Shown here: piece after piece, positions 50,909 through 62,165 of the stretch | Layout of the letters: each line of letters starts with the position of its first letter | Numbering within the stretch: the stretch's first letter is position 1 | Assembly: GCF_900115345.1 (NCBI RefSeq) | Contig: NZ_FOWC01000004.1 | Location: forward strand, 124,001 to 188,000 | Reading direction: 5' to 3' | Length of the DNA stretch: 64,000 nt | Origin: Amycolatopsis rubida | GTDB lineage: Bacteria > Actinomycetota > Actinomycetes > Mycobacteriales > Pseudonocardiaceae | Position numbers and translations under genes: made by a program | The notes under the pieces: model-generated | What the model saw: the letters and a program-made list of their open reading frames with translations, nothing else | Told to the model about the DNA's origin: nothing | Databases searched by the model: none

Positions 50909-51036
50909 GCGCATGCAATTGGGCGTTCGTCAAGCCTCTCGCTGTCCGGGGTCGCGGGTGACCTGCATGGTCTCGGGCGGCGGGAGAACCCGGCGTTTCT
51001 GGCTGTGCGGAAGTCTCGACCGCTCGGCGGAACCGG

Positions 51037-51828
51037 TCAGGCCAACGTCCGCAGGAACTGTTGCAGCAACGGGTTGACCTGCTCTGGATGCGTCAGTGTC
51101 GGGGTGTGGGCCGCGCCGTGGACTACGTGCACATTGCTGGCATTCGGGAGGCGTTCGCTCAGCAGGTCCATGCGGTCGCGCGGAAGGGAAACGTCTTGCT
51201 CGCCCCACATCAGCAACGTCGGGCAGGTAATTTCGTTCAGACGGCCCGAGACGTCGTCTCGTTCCAGCAGGCAGTGCGCGGCCGGGCCCAGCGGTAGTGC
51301 GGGTGTGGCACGCCATCGTGTGCGCAACTCGTCGCGCAGGTCGGATTCTCCGAGGAGTTGTGTCGACAGCGGTATGATGAGGTCATCAATTGGGCCGTAT
51401 TCGCGCAATGCGGCGAACATGTCGCCATAGGCTGCTTTGTCGGCCGGGTCGCACGGTGTTGCTTCGGTGTCCCATAGCACCAGGCCTGCGACCCGTTCGG
51501 GCGCCAGCAATGCAATTCGCAGCGCTGTGAAGCCGCCTTGGGACAGTCCGCCTGCGACGGTGCGTTCGATGCCTAGGTGGTCGAGCAGACCGAGCGCGTC
51601 TCTTGCTTGGTCCCAGTAGGTGTATGACGTGCCGGGATGGTCGTCCGGGGTTTGCCCGTGGCCGCGGGCGTCCCAGCTGATCAAGCGCCACTCTGGCGCG
51701 AGCACCGCTGCTTGTGGCGAGAACGTTGAGTGGTCCAGGAAGTAGCCATGTCCCAGAAGCAACACCGGTCCGTCTCCCCCGGTGTCGGCGAAGAAGATCG
51801 GGCGGTCGTTGACGGTCGCCATGGGCAT
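51037..51828 (-). CDS. Alpha/beta-hydrolase
   Basis: The 263-residue protein uses ATG 51828 with GGAGG at good spacing. It shows PVLLLGHGYFLDHS (oxyanion region), SWDARGHGQT, the nucleophile elbow AGGLSQGGFTAL, and the late Asp (LMWGEQDVSLP) and His (HGAAHTPTLTHP), so the triad is complete. It resembles 3-oxoadipate enol-lactonase-like or esterase-like members of the fold. The substrate is unknown. There is no signal peptide. Confidence 0.88.
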   Translation of the reverse strand: MPMATVNDRPIFFADTGGDGPVLLLGHGYFLDHSTFSPQAAVLAPEWRLISWDARGHGQTPDDHPGTSYTYWDQARDALGLLDHLGIERTVAGGLSQGGFTALRIALLAPERVAGLVLWDTEATPCDPADKAAYGDMFAALREYGPIDDLIIPLSTQLLGESDLRDELRTRWRATPALPLGPAAHCLLERDDVSGRLNEITCPTLLMWGEQDVSLPRDRMDLLSERLPNASNVHVVHGAAHTPTLTHPEQVNPLLQQFLRTLA

Positions 51829-51969
51829 TGGCTGGCCTCCAAGTTCGTCGCAAGCTACGGTGCCGCGCCGGTGCAGCGTAGTGACGAAAACGCGTTCACA
51901 GTGCCCGCGGCCAGAACCAGGCAGGTTCGCTGCCAGTCGGCGGAACTGGGGATGTCGGGCTGGATACGG

Positions 51970-52374
51970 TCAGTCGTCAGCCTTCGCCGATTCGGTTGAA
52001 CCGCCGGCGAGTTTGAGGCAGATGACTCCGGTAATGATCACTGCCAGGAACAGGATGCGCAGCGGCCCCAGACTTTCGCCGAAGATGATCGCGCCGAAGA
52101 TCGCGGCACCGCTCGCGCCGATACCGGTCCAGACCGCGTAGCCGACGCCGACGTCGATAGTGCGCAAGGCCAGGCTGAGCGTGAAGATCGTCGCGGCGGC
52201 CGTAATCACTGTGGCGATCGACCACGGCAGATTGGTGAAGCCTCGGCTGCCGTCCGTGCTGACGGCGAACGCGATTTCGCAGACTCCGGCGAAGAGAAGA
52301 ATGCCCCATGCTCGGCGAGTGGTCTGCGACTTCTCCGGTGTGCTGACTGGTGCGGCTTCGGACTGAACGGACAC
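51970..52374 (-). CDS. Small multidrug resistance (SMR) protein, second of a pair
   Basis: The 134-residue protein has a polar N-terminus of about 20 residues and four transmembrane helices. The essential Glu is in the first helix (LLFAGVCEIAFAVSTD), and GYAVWTGIGASGAAIFGAIIFGE is the family signature. It is 35 bases downstream of another SMR gene, so the two probably form a heteromeric exporter, as in EbrAB- or YkkCD-type pairs. Substrates may be quaternary amines or guanidinium; the sequence does not decide. Confidence 0.88.
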   Translation of the reverse strand: MSVQSEAAPVSTPEKSQTTRRAWGILLFAGVCEIAFAVSTDGSRGFTNLPWSIATVITAAATIFTLSLALRTIDVGVGYAVWTGIGASGAAIFGAIIFGESLGPLRILFLAVIITGVICLKLAGGSTESAKADD

Positions 52375-52409
52375 GGCGGAAATCCTTTCGGGAGCGGGAA
52401 GACGAGCGT

Positions 52410-52727
52410 TCAGGCACCGGTCAGCTGGAGGCCGATGATGCCGCAGATCACCAGGCCGAAGCCGATGAGTTTGCGCCAGTTGAGCTTCTCATTGAAGATC
52501 AGCGCGCCCAGCAGCACGATGCCCACCGAGCCGAGACCGGTCCAGATCGCATAGCCGGCGCCGACGTCCAGGGTCAGCAGGGCCCGGCTGAGGAAGAAGA
52601 TGCCGCCGGCCGCCATGACCAGCGTGAACACCGACGGCCACAGCTTGGTGAACCCGTTCGTGGCGTTGGCTCCGAGTGCGAAGGCGATCTCGAAGAGCAC
52701 AGCGATGCCGAGGTAAAGCCAATGCAT
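52410..52727 (-). CDS. Small multidrug resistance (SMR) protein, first of a pair
   Basis: The 105-residue protein starts at ATG 52727 after GGAGAAATC. Four helices include LYLGIAVLFEIAFALGAN with the essential Glu and GYAIWTGLGSVGIVLLGALIF. It is shorter than its partner because it lacks the polar N-terminal extension. The length and charge differences between the two fit an antiparallel heterodimer. A good promoter lies about 80-105 bases upstream. Confidence 0.9.
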   Translation of the reverse strand: MHWLYLGIAVLFEIAFALGANATNGFTKLWPSVFTLVMAAGGIFFLSRALLTLDVGAGYAIWTGLGSVGIVLLGALIFNEKLNWRKLIGFGLVICGIIGLQLTGA

Positions 52728-52805
52728 GATTTCTCCGGGTGCGAGTGAGGTCGGAAGCTGCTCGGCGCCCTCGCCGGCGACGCTCCCCCAGGTAGTTACT
52801 TGTGC

Positions 52806-52834
52806 AATATATGTATGTCGAATCAAATAAGCAA
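52806..52834 (-). promoter_or_regulatory. Sigma-70-type promoter of the SMR pair
   Basis: On the minus strand TTGCTT (52829-52834) and TATATT (52806-52811) are separated by 17 bases in an unusually AT-rich stretch for this genome. This would start a leader of about 75 bases before the first SMR gene. I looked for a guanidine riboswitch in that leader and did not find its conserved elements. Confidence 0.6.
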
Positions 52835-52940
52835 GAGGGGTTCGTCAGGTGGGCGGAGCGATGCCGGGTGCCTGCCGAGGAAGGGAGCCGTGGGTGGCCA
52901 AGAGGGCGATCGAACGCTTGAAAATGGGCGTTGAGCAGGC

Positions 52941-53298
52941 ATTCGCCACTGAGCGGCAACGGCGTTCGGCCGGGACGAGGCTGGAGTCGGAAAGTTCGAC
53001 GCCGCCCGTTCGCATCACCGGTCAGACCAGTCGAGGAACCGGGATCTCGGCTGGATAGTCCGTTCAGAGAGCGCGACGGCTGGGCGCGGCCACGGTCTGG
53101 AGACCGGTCGAACGGAGCGGGCGAGATCCATCCGGGACGGAGGTGTCACGGACCCGGCGGCAGAGGAGTCTGGGGCTGGAGCGCGTGTCCGAACTGGGCG
53201 ATGCGGTCAAACCGGCCGCAGTGATCGGTGAGGTCCGGACGAGAGGCGGGATCAAACGAGTTCTAGCGTCGTGCGGGGATTCGCCACTGACCGGCCAC
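52941..53298. repeat. Two dispersed palindromes in a largely empty 858-base gap
   Basis: Copies lie at 52941-52960 (ATTCGCCACTGAGCGGCAAC) and 53279-53297 (ATTCGCCACTGACCGGCCA). The region 52835-53420 shows no convincing gene; short open frames there lack ribosome sites and codon bias. Confidence 0.7.
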
Positions 53299-53420
53299 GA
53301 CAACACCGCTCCGAACAGCACCGAGGCTTCCGCAGGGTTCGGGCAGCGCGCGAGCGGAAGTGGGCGCGAACCCCAAGCCAGGCAATGTCCAAGGCTGAAG
53401 CATCGAAACCCGTGAAACCG

Positions 53421-53462
53421 AAAACCCGCGCCCCTCGCCTGTCGACGGCGAAGGAGCGCGGG
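53421..53462 (-). terminator. Terminator of the aceB transcript
   Basis: On the minus strand a long stem (CCCGCGCTCCTTCGCC pairing with GGCGAGGGGCGCGGG, one bulge and one mismatch) runs into TTTTCGG. A second hairpin, CCGGTGGCGG/CCGCCACCGG at 53480-53506, lies between it and aceB. Together they form a strong end for aceB transcription. Confidence 0.8.
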
Positions 53463-53585
53463 TCCGGAAAGACCCGGGCCCGGTGGCGGGGAGCCTCCGC
53501 CACCGGACCCGTCCCCTGCACCATCCCAAAATGTGGTGCGGGGTAACCGGTCGCCGGTGGTCAGGTCACTGGCGACCGGAGCCTG

Positions 53586-55190
<1,605 letters not shown>

Positions 55191-55260
55191 CTCGTACCTC
55201 CGCGAAGGGGGAAAGGGAAGGGGCGGGCCGGCGACCGGAATCGCCGGCCCGCGGGGTGCG

Positions 55261-56550
<1,290 letters not shown>

Positions 56551-56565
56551 CGGACTCTCCCGTGT

Positions 56566-56685
56566 TGCGAAGTTTGCGATTGCTCGCCTTGCCTGGTCAC
56601 GACCCTGGCACGAGCGGGAAAACTCGGTCTACTGCTCCAATTTGCCAATTTCTGCGAAGGTTGCCTAGCATGTTGCAAAGGTTGC
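56566..56685. promoter_or_regulatory. Three RamB-like operator sites
   Basis: The aceA-ramB region has TGCGAAGTTTGC (56566-56577), TGCGAAGGTTGC (56653-56664) and TGCAAAGGTTGC (56674-56685). All three match one pattern, TGCRAAGKTTGC, which resembles the AAAGTTTGC-type RamB sites known in Corynebacterium. One lies within 16 bases of the aceA start and two lie nearer ramB, fitting control of both genes. Confidence 0.7.
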
Positions 56686-56779
56686 GAATCTGCCGTTCGC
56701 AACCGCAGCGAAAATTCGCGGGCTTGATCGTTCACGTAATCGTTCAGGCCCGGAAACCTTCCGGCCGGACGGAGCACCC

Positions 56780-58204
56780 ATGGACAAAACTTTCGCCGGG
56801 GCGCGGCTGCGGCATCTGCGCGAAAGCCGGTCGATGAGCCAAGCGGATCTCGCCCGTGTGCTCGAGATCTCACCCAGTTACCTCAATCAGATCGAGCACA
56901 ACTCGCGCCCATTGACCGTGCCGGTGCTGATGCGGATCACGCAGGCGTTCGGCGTCGACACCGAGTTCTTCGCCAACAACGACACCTCGCGGCTCGTCGC
57001 CGACGTGAAAGAAGCCCTGCTCGACGAGGCGGTGGGCGTCGAAGCGACCACGAGCGAGCTGAACGACCTGGCCAGCAACCTGCCGTCCATCGCCCAGGCG
57101 CTGGTGAAACTGCATCGCAGCTACCGCAACGCGGTCGAGAGCACGGCCGCACTGACCACGGAAAACGGCCTCGGCCTGCACGGGAGCGCCGCCGCGCCGC
57201 TGCCGCACGAGGAGGTCCGCGACTTCTTCTACGAGCGGGAGAACTACGTCGCCGAACTGGACGAACGAGCCGAGCGGATGGCCGCGCAGATCCCGCTGCG
57301 GCGCGGAGCGGTGCTGGGGTCGCTCAAGGAACGGCTGTGGCAACGCTACGGCGTCGAGGTGTCCAACGAGGGCATCAACGAATCCGCAGGTGAGCAGCAT
57401 CGGTACGAGCCGGCGACGCGAGTGTTGCGGCTGGCCCCGAGCCTCCGGGTCGGACAGCAGGCTTTCCGGATGGCGTCCCAGATCGCGTTGCTGGAATACG
57501 ACGATCTGATCACCGAACTCGCCGATTCGTGGGCATTTTCCGGCCCGGCCGCGCGGACGCTCGCGCGCGTCGGCCTGGCGAACTACTTCGCCGGCGCGCT
57601 GATCCTGCCGTACAGCCCGTTCCTGGCCGCGGCCGAAGAGTTCCGGTACGACATCGAGCGCCTTTGCGACCACTTCGGTGTCGGGTTCGAGACGACGTGC
57701 CACCGGCTGTCGACGCTTCAGCGGCCAAAACAGCGCGGCGTGCCGTTCTCGTTCGTGCGCGTCGACCGGGCCGGGAACATGTCGAAACGCCAGTCAGCGG
57801 CGGGTTTCCACTTCTCGCGTGTCGGCGGCGCCTGCCCGTTGTGGAACATCTACGAGGCCTTCACCTCGCCGGGCAAGATCCTCACGCAGATCGCGGCGCT
57901 GCCGGACGGCAAGCGGTACTTCTGGGTCGCGCGGACGGTGTCGCGCAATATCGGCGGGTATGGCAGCCCGGGCAAGACGTTCACCGTCGGCCTCGGCTGT
58001 GAACTGCGGCACGCTGGCCGGCTGATCTACTCGACCGGCCTCGACCTGGACGAACCCGCCGCCGCGACGCCGATCGGCATGGGGTGCAAGGTGTGCGACC
58101 GGCCCGCTTGTTCACAACGCGCGTTTCCGGCCATCGGCAAACCGCTCACAGTGGACGAAAACACCAGCACGTTCGTCCCGTACCCGGCGGTGCCGAAGAC
58201 GTGA
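56780..58204 (+). CDS. ramB: RamB-type short-chain fatty-acyl regulator of acetate metabolism
   Basis: The 474-residue protein has an N-terminal XRE helix-turn-helix: LRHLRESRSMSQADLARVLEIS, then SYLNQIEHNSRPL, residues 8-50. An IrrE-like central region (DSWAFSGPAARTLARVGLANYFAGALILPY) follows. The C-terminal DUF2083 domain has MGCKVCDRPACSQRAFP with clustered cysteines and VPYPAV at the end. RamB in Corynebacterium and M. tuberculosis represses glyoxylate-shunt genes. Location divergent from aceA with matching sites makes the assignment firm. Confidence 0.92.
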   Translation: MDKTFAGARLRHLRESRSMSQADLARVLEISPSYLNQIEHNSRPLTVPVLMRITQAFGVDTEFFANNDTSRLVADVKEALLDEAVGVEATTSELNDLASNLPSIAQALVKLHRSYRNAVESTAALTTENGLGLHGSAAAPLPHEEVRDFFYERENYVAELDERAERMAAQIPLRRGAVLGSLKERLWQRYGVEVSNEGINESAGEQHRYEPATRVLRLAPSLRVGQQAFRMASQIALLEYDDLITELADSWAFSGPAARTLARVGLANYFAGALILPYSPFLAAAEEFRYDIERLCDHFGVGFETTCHRLSTLQRPKQRGVPFSFVRVDRAGNMSKRQSAAGFHFSRVGGACPLWNIYEAFTSPGKILTQIAALPDGKRYFWVARTVSRNIGGYGSPGKTFTVGLGCELRHAGRLIYSTGLDLDEPAAATPIGMGCKVCDRPACSQRAFPAIGKPLTVDENTSTFVPYPAVPKT

Positions 58205-58265
58205 ACGCAGCCCGTGACGTGAGTGCCCCGGACGTGTTCACCGGGTGCGAAGTACATTCACCCGA

Positions 58266-59522
58266 GTGCACGACATCGACACGGTGAACGCAGAACTGGT
58301 CGAACAGGCCGCCGAACGGCTCGCGGGCGTGGTCACACGCACGCCCTTGGAGCCCAACGCGCGTCTCTCGTCCCGCGTAGACGCGCGCGTCTGGCTTAAG
58401 CGCGAAGACCAGCAGACGGTCCGCTCGTACAAGATCCGCGGTGCATACAACTTCATCGTGCAGCTCGACGCTGAGACGCGGGCGGCCGGTGTCGTATGTG
58501 CGAGCGCCGGTAACCACGCACAAGGCGTCGCGTACGCGTGTCGCCGTTTAGGGGCGAACGGTCGCGTGTACGTGCCGGGCACGACGCCTCGACAGAAGCG
58601 TGAACGCATTGCGGCTCTCGGCGGCGCGCACATCGAGGTCATCGTCGTCGGCGAGACGTACGAAGACGCCTTCGCCGCGGCTAAAGACGACGCCCACAGC
58701 AGTGGAGCGACGCTCGTGCCGGCGTTCGACGACGTACGCACTGTCGCCGGCCAGGGCACTGTCGCGCTTGAAGTGGTTTCGCAGCTCGGCTTCGTGCCGG
58801 ATGTCCTGGTGGTGCCTGTTGGCGGCGGTGGGTTGCTGGCCGGGATCGCGACGTGGGTCCGCGAGCGGCATCCGGACATCCGGGTCGTCGGCGTCGAACC
58901 GGCAGGCGCGATGTGCATGGCGGCAGCCCTCGAAGCGGGCGAACCGGTGCGGATCGACGCGGTGGACCCGTTCGTGGACGGTGCCGCCGTGCGCGAGGCC
59001 GGCCAAGTGACGTTCCCGTTGATCCGCGACAGCAGCGCGGAACTGACGTCCGTCGCCGAGGGCGCGGTGTGCACGGAAATGCTGTCGATGTACCAGTCAG
59101 ACGGCATCATCGCCGAACCTGCGGGTGCGCTCGCGGCCGCCTCGCTCGGGATCAGCGTGCAGGTCGAGCCGGAGCAGACGGTGGTGTGCATCGTGTCCGG
59201 CGGCAACAACGACGTCAGCCGGTACAGCGAAATCCTCGAACGCTCGCTGATGCACGAGGGGCTGAAGCACTACTTCCTCGTCAGCTTCCCGCAGGAACCC
59301 GGCGCGCTCCGGCGGTTCCTTGACGAAATCCTCGGTCCGGAAGACGACATCACGCGGTTCGAGTACGTGAAGCGCAACAACCGGGAGATCGGTCCCGCGC
59401 TGATCGGCGTCGAGATCCCGCGGCGCGCGGACCTGCCCGGGCTGCTGGCGCGGCTGGAGAAGAGCCCGCTGCAGGTTGAGCGGGTGGAGCCGGGGAGTCC
59501 GTTGTTCCACTTCCTGCTCTGA
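58266..59522 (+). CDS. ilvA: Threonine ammonia-lyase (threonine dehydratase)
   Basis: This PLP enzyme makes 2-oxobutyrate for isoleucine. The protein has 418 residues from GTG 58266; GTG 58245 is an alternative. The PLP Lys56 is in VRSYKIRGAYN, the phosphate loop is VPVGGGGLLAG, and SGGNNDVSRYSEILERSL precedes the C-terminal ACT-like regulatory part (HYFLVSFPQEPGALRRFLDEILG). One regulatory domain gives the shorter, Corynebacterium/Mycobacterium-type length. It lies 61 bases after ramB and may share its transcript. Confidence 0.96.
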   Translation: MHDIDTVNAELVEQAAERLAGVVTRTPLEPNARLSSRVDARVWLKREDQQTVRSYKIRGAYNFIVQLDAETRAAGVVCASAGNHAQGVAYACRRLGANGRVYVPGTTPRQKRERIAALGGAHIEVIVVGETYEDAFAAAKDDAHSSGATLVPAFDDVRTVAGQGTVALEVVSQLGFVPDVLVVPVGGGGLLAGIATWVRERHPDIRVVGVEPAGAMCMAAALEAGEPVRIDAVDPFVDGAAVREAGQVTFPLIRDSSAELTSVAEGAVCTEMLSMYQSDGIIAEPAGALAAASLGISVQVEPEQTVVCIVSGGNNDVSRYSEILERSLMHEGLKHYFLVSFPQEPGALRRFLDEILGPEDDITRFEYVKRNNREIGPALIGVEIPRRADLPGLLARLEKSPLQVERVEPGSPLFHFLL

Positions 59523-59975
59523 GGTGCCGCTGGTCTGGCCAGCACGACGATTGGGTGCCTGCGGCTTTGCGGCATTTGCCGCCGCGTTCGTCCCACCTCA
59601 ACAACATCCGCGGGCGGACTCGCGCGAACGCGTCGAGCACCTTGGCACTACAGAGGTCCCCGGACTGGCCGTTGCCGGTCATCGACCTGGCCGTCGTGAT
59701 CGCGACTCGCGACGACCTGCCAGCCGTTGTCGCCAGTTTTCAGGCAATCGGCTACTGGCACGATGACGTTCTCGGCATTTCCGTTCCGGGATAAAATCTC
59801 AGTCGAGTACGCGCGTTCCGGGGCCTTCGCCGCACCCACTCGGACGCCGCGCAGACCGACGCGACGCTGGAGCGTTCGCCCGCCCATCGCCGAGCGCGGG
59901 CTTTCAGGCGTCTCGATCCCTGCCGGCGACCGACCAATCGAGCTTCATGAGGGATCGTTTATGCAGGTCAGTGCG

Positions 59976-59995
59976 ATTCGCCAAAAAACGGCAAC
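59976..59995. repeat. Dispersed palindrome, A-tract variant, at a gene 3' end
   Basis: ATTCGCCAAAAAACGGCAAC ends 5 bases from the stop of the SnoaL-like gene. A degenerate copy lies near 59729-59749. The 478-base gap between the convergent ilvA and SnoaL-like genes has no other visible feature. Confidence 0.8.
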
Positions 59996-60000
59996 ACCAC

Positions 60001-60345
60001 TCAGCCGAGCTCGGCGCTGCCCTCGCGGTAGATCTTCGCCGACTTGATGCGGTCTCCGGACAGCCGATAGAAGCCGGCGATGGCGAAACCGTGGTCCTTG
60101 CCGTTGTGGGTGAGCCGCTCAGTCAATTGGGCGGCGACCTGGTGACCGTCCGCGAGGACGTTCTCGACCGTCAACGTCGGGAGAAGCTGCACCATCGCAC
60201 CGCTGAACAGTTCGGTTAGTTCGTCGCGTCCGCGCGCGACGCTGCTGCCGGTGATCCAGACCGCGTCCTCGGTGAAGCCATCGAGGAGGGCTTGCAGGTC
60301 ACGGTTGTTGAAGGCGGCGACATGCCTACGCAGGGCTTCGCTCAT
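60001..60345 (-). CDS. Small SnoaL-like (NTF2 fold) protein
   Basis: The 114-residue protein starts at ATG 60345. It has the single-domain pattern LRRHVAAFNNRDLQALLDGFTEDAVWITGSSVARGRDELTE, then a beta-rich part ending FYRLSGDRIKSAKIYRE. It is probably a ligand-binding or isomerase-like protein; the function is unknown. It ends against an A-tract palindrome and is 64 bases downstream of the acyltransferase gene in the same direction. Confidence 0.85.
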   Translation of the reverse strand: MSEALRRHVAAFNNRDLQALLDGFTEDAVWITGSSVARGRDELTELFSGAMVQLLPTLTVENVLADGHQVAAQLTERLTHNGKDHGFAIAGFYRLSGDRIKSAKIYREGSAELG

Positions 60346-60409
60346 AAGGCGAGGCTATCGACATTGTCAGGTCATTTTCGCCGACGAACCGACGACCGGC
60401 TCGCTGACC

Positions 60410-61165
60410 TCAGCTGTCGCCGAGTGTCTTCTGCAGCGCCTTGTTCGCCTTGCGCGCCATGTCGGCGACGGCCTCGCGCCGGGCGGCATCCGCCGCGTAG
60501 TCGTCCTCGCGGTTGCGGACCACCCGGGCCGGTGAACCGACCGCGATCGAGTAGTCCGGGATGTCACCCCGCACCACCGCGTGCGCACCGAGCACGCTGC
60601 CGCGGCCGACGCGCGTGCCCTTGAGGATGCTGACCTTCGTGCCGAGCCACGTGTCCGGACCGATCCGGACCGGAGACTTGACGATGCCCTGGTCCTTGAT
60701 CGGCACGTGGATGTCCGCGGTCACATGGTCGAAGTCGCAGATGTACACCCAGTCGGCGACGAGCGTGGCGGCACCGAGCTCGATGTCGAGGTAGCAGTTG
60801 ATCACGTTCTGCCGGCCGAACACCGACTTGTCGCCGATGCGAAGGGACCCCTCGTGACAGCGGATGGCGTTGCCGTCACCGATGTGCACCCAGCGGCCAA
60901 TCTCCATCCGGCCGTATCCGGGACGGCAGTGGATCTCGACGTTCTTTCCGAGGAACAGCATGCCGCGCAGGATGATGTGCGGGTTCGCGATGCGGAATTT
61001 GAGCAGCCGGTAGTAGCGCACGAGGTACCACGGCGTGTATGCGCGATTGCGCAGGATCCAGCGCAGCGAGTCGGCCGTCAGGAACTTCGCCTGGTGCGGG
61101 TCCCGCCGGGCCCGCCGCCAGGCGCGCACGCGCGACAACGCGGGCGCACCCCACATCGACGTCAT
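60410..61165 (-). CDS. Left-handed beta-helix acyltransferase (Rv3034c-like)
   Basis: The 251-residue protein uses ATG 61165 (MTSMWGAPALSRV). After a helical N-terminus (LRWILRNRAYTPWYLVRYYRLLKFR) it shows hexapeptide repeats such as GKNVEIHCRPG, IGRWVHIGDGNAIRC, IGPDTWLGTKVSILKGT and VGRGSVLGAHAVVRGDI. It ends SIAVGSPARVVRNR, as in O-acetyltransferases. Downstream of the methylglucose lipopolysaccharide genes in mycobacteria, Rv3034c holds the same place, so acylation of that polymer or of another glycan is a fair guess. Confidence 0.85.
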   Translation of the reverse strand: MTSMWGAPALSRVRAWRRARRDPHQAKFLTADSLRWILRNRAYTPWYLVRYYRLLKFRIANPHIILRGMLFLGKNVEIHCRPGYGRMEIGRWVHIGDGNAIRCHEGSLRIGDKSVFGRQNVINCYLDIELGAATLVADWVYICDFDHVTADIHVPIKDQGIVKSPVRIGPDTWLGTKVSILKGTRVGRGSVLGAHAVVRGDIPDYSIAVGSPARVVRNREDDYAADAARREAVADMARKANKALQKTLGDS

Positions 61166-61217
61166 GCTCTTGACCGTAACCTGTGGGCGACGGCCGGCCA
61201 CAGGCAAGGGGAGCAGG

Positions 61218-62165
61218 ATGGGGACCAAGCTGATCATCGACACCGACCCCGGCGTCGATGATGCCTTCGCGATCGCACTGGCCGCGAGGTCGGCGGACGT
61301 CGACCTGCTGGGCGTGACGACTGTCTTCGGCAACGTACCGCTGGCCACGACAACCTCGAATGCACGCCGTCTGCTGCAGCTGTGCGACCGCCCGGACGTG
61401 CCGGTCGCCGCAGGCGCGTCGAGGCCCCTCCTCTACCGCGAACTGCACCGGTCGAGCACCGTCCACGGCTCCGACGGACTTTCCGGGCACGCCGCTTCGC
61501 TGCCCGACGCCACCCGCCCGCTCGAGGATTCCGACGCGGTCAGCCTGATGGTGTCGCTGCTCGAAGCCTCGGACGAGCCGGTGACCATCGCGCCGATCGG
61601 CCCGCTCACCAACATCGCCGCCTTGCTCGCGGCCCACCCCGGGGTGCGTTCGAAGATCGCGCGCATTGTCCTGATGGGCGGCGCGATCACCCTCGGCAAC
61701 TCGACCGCGGTCTCCGAATTCAACATCTGGGCCGACCCAGACGCGGCACGACGCGTGATCGCCGAGGACGACGTTCCGTGCGTGATGGTCCCCCTCGATC
61801 TCACACACCGGTGCGCGGTCGACAGCACGTGGCTGGCGAAACTCGCGGCGTCCGGACCGGTCGGGCAGGCGCTGAACTCGTTCACTCCGGACTACCTGGC
61901 GCACTACCGGCAAGTGCTCGGCTATGAAGGCATCGTCCTGCACGACGCGGTGGCTGTCGCCGAGGCAATCCACCCGGGCATCCTGCGCGCGGAGACCTAC
62001 CCGGTCGACATCGACTCCGGCCTCGGCCCGACTCGCGGTATGACGATCGTCGACCGGCGGGCGGTCCCGAACATCTCGACCGGGCGGCCGGTCGAGGTGG
62101 CAGTGGACACGGAACTGGATGTGCTGCGCGAGTTCGTGTTGTCGAGACTCGCCGGGGGCCGGTGA
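61218..62165 (+). CDS. Inosine/uridine-preferring nucleoside hydrolase
   Basis: The 315-residue protein starts at ATG 61218 after GGGGAGCAG. It has the Ca2+ site at the N-terminus, IIDTDPGVDDAFAI with Asp8, Asp10, Asp14 and Asp15. The conserved PIGPLTNIAALL, RIVLMGGAI, SEFNIWADPDAARRVI and VLHDAVAVAEAIHP (catalytic-site His and Asp) follow. It hydrolyses ribonucleosides to base and ribose for salvage. Its TGA overlaps the GTG start of the next gene. Confidence 0.93.
   Translation: MGTKLIIDTDPGVDDAFAIALAARSADVDLLGVTTVFGNVPLATTTSNARRLLQLCDRPDVPVAAGASRPLLYRELHRSSTVHGSDGLSGHAASLPDATRPLEDSDAVSLMVSLLEASDEPVTIAPIGPLTNIAALLAAHPGVRSKIARIVLMGGAITLGNSTAVSEFNIWADPDAARRVIAEDDVPCVMVPLDLTHRCAVDSTWLAKLAASGPVGQALNSFTPDYLAHYRQVLGYEGIVLHDAVAVAEAIHPGILRAETYPVDIDSGLGPTRGMTIVDRRAVPNISTGRPVEVAVDTELDVLREFVLSRLAGGR

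Noticed and set aside
52728..52834. Guanidine riboswitch upstream of the SMR genes
   Set aside because: None of the conserved sequence elements of the known guanidine riboswitch classes could be found in the leader.
52849..53058. Short open frame of about 70 codons in the 53 kb gap
   Set aside because: No ribosome site or codon bias, and it runs through a dispersed palindrome; most likely not a gene.
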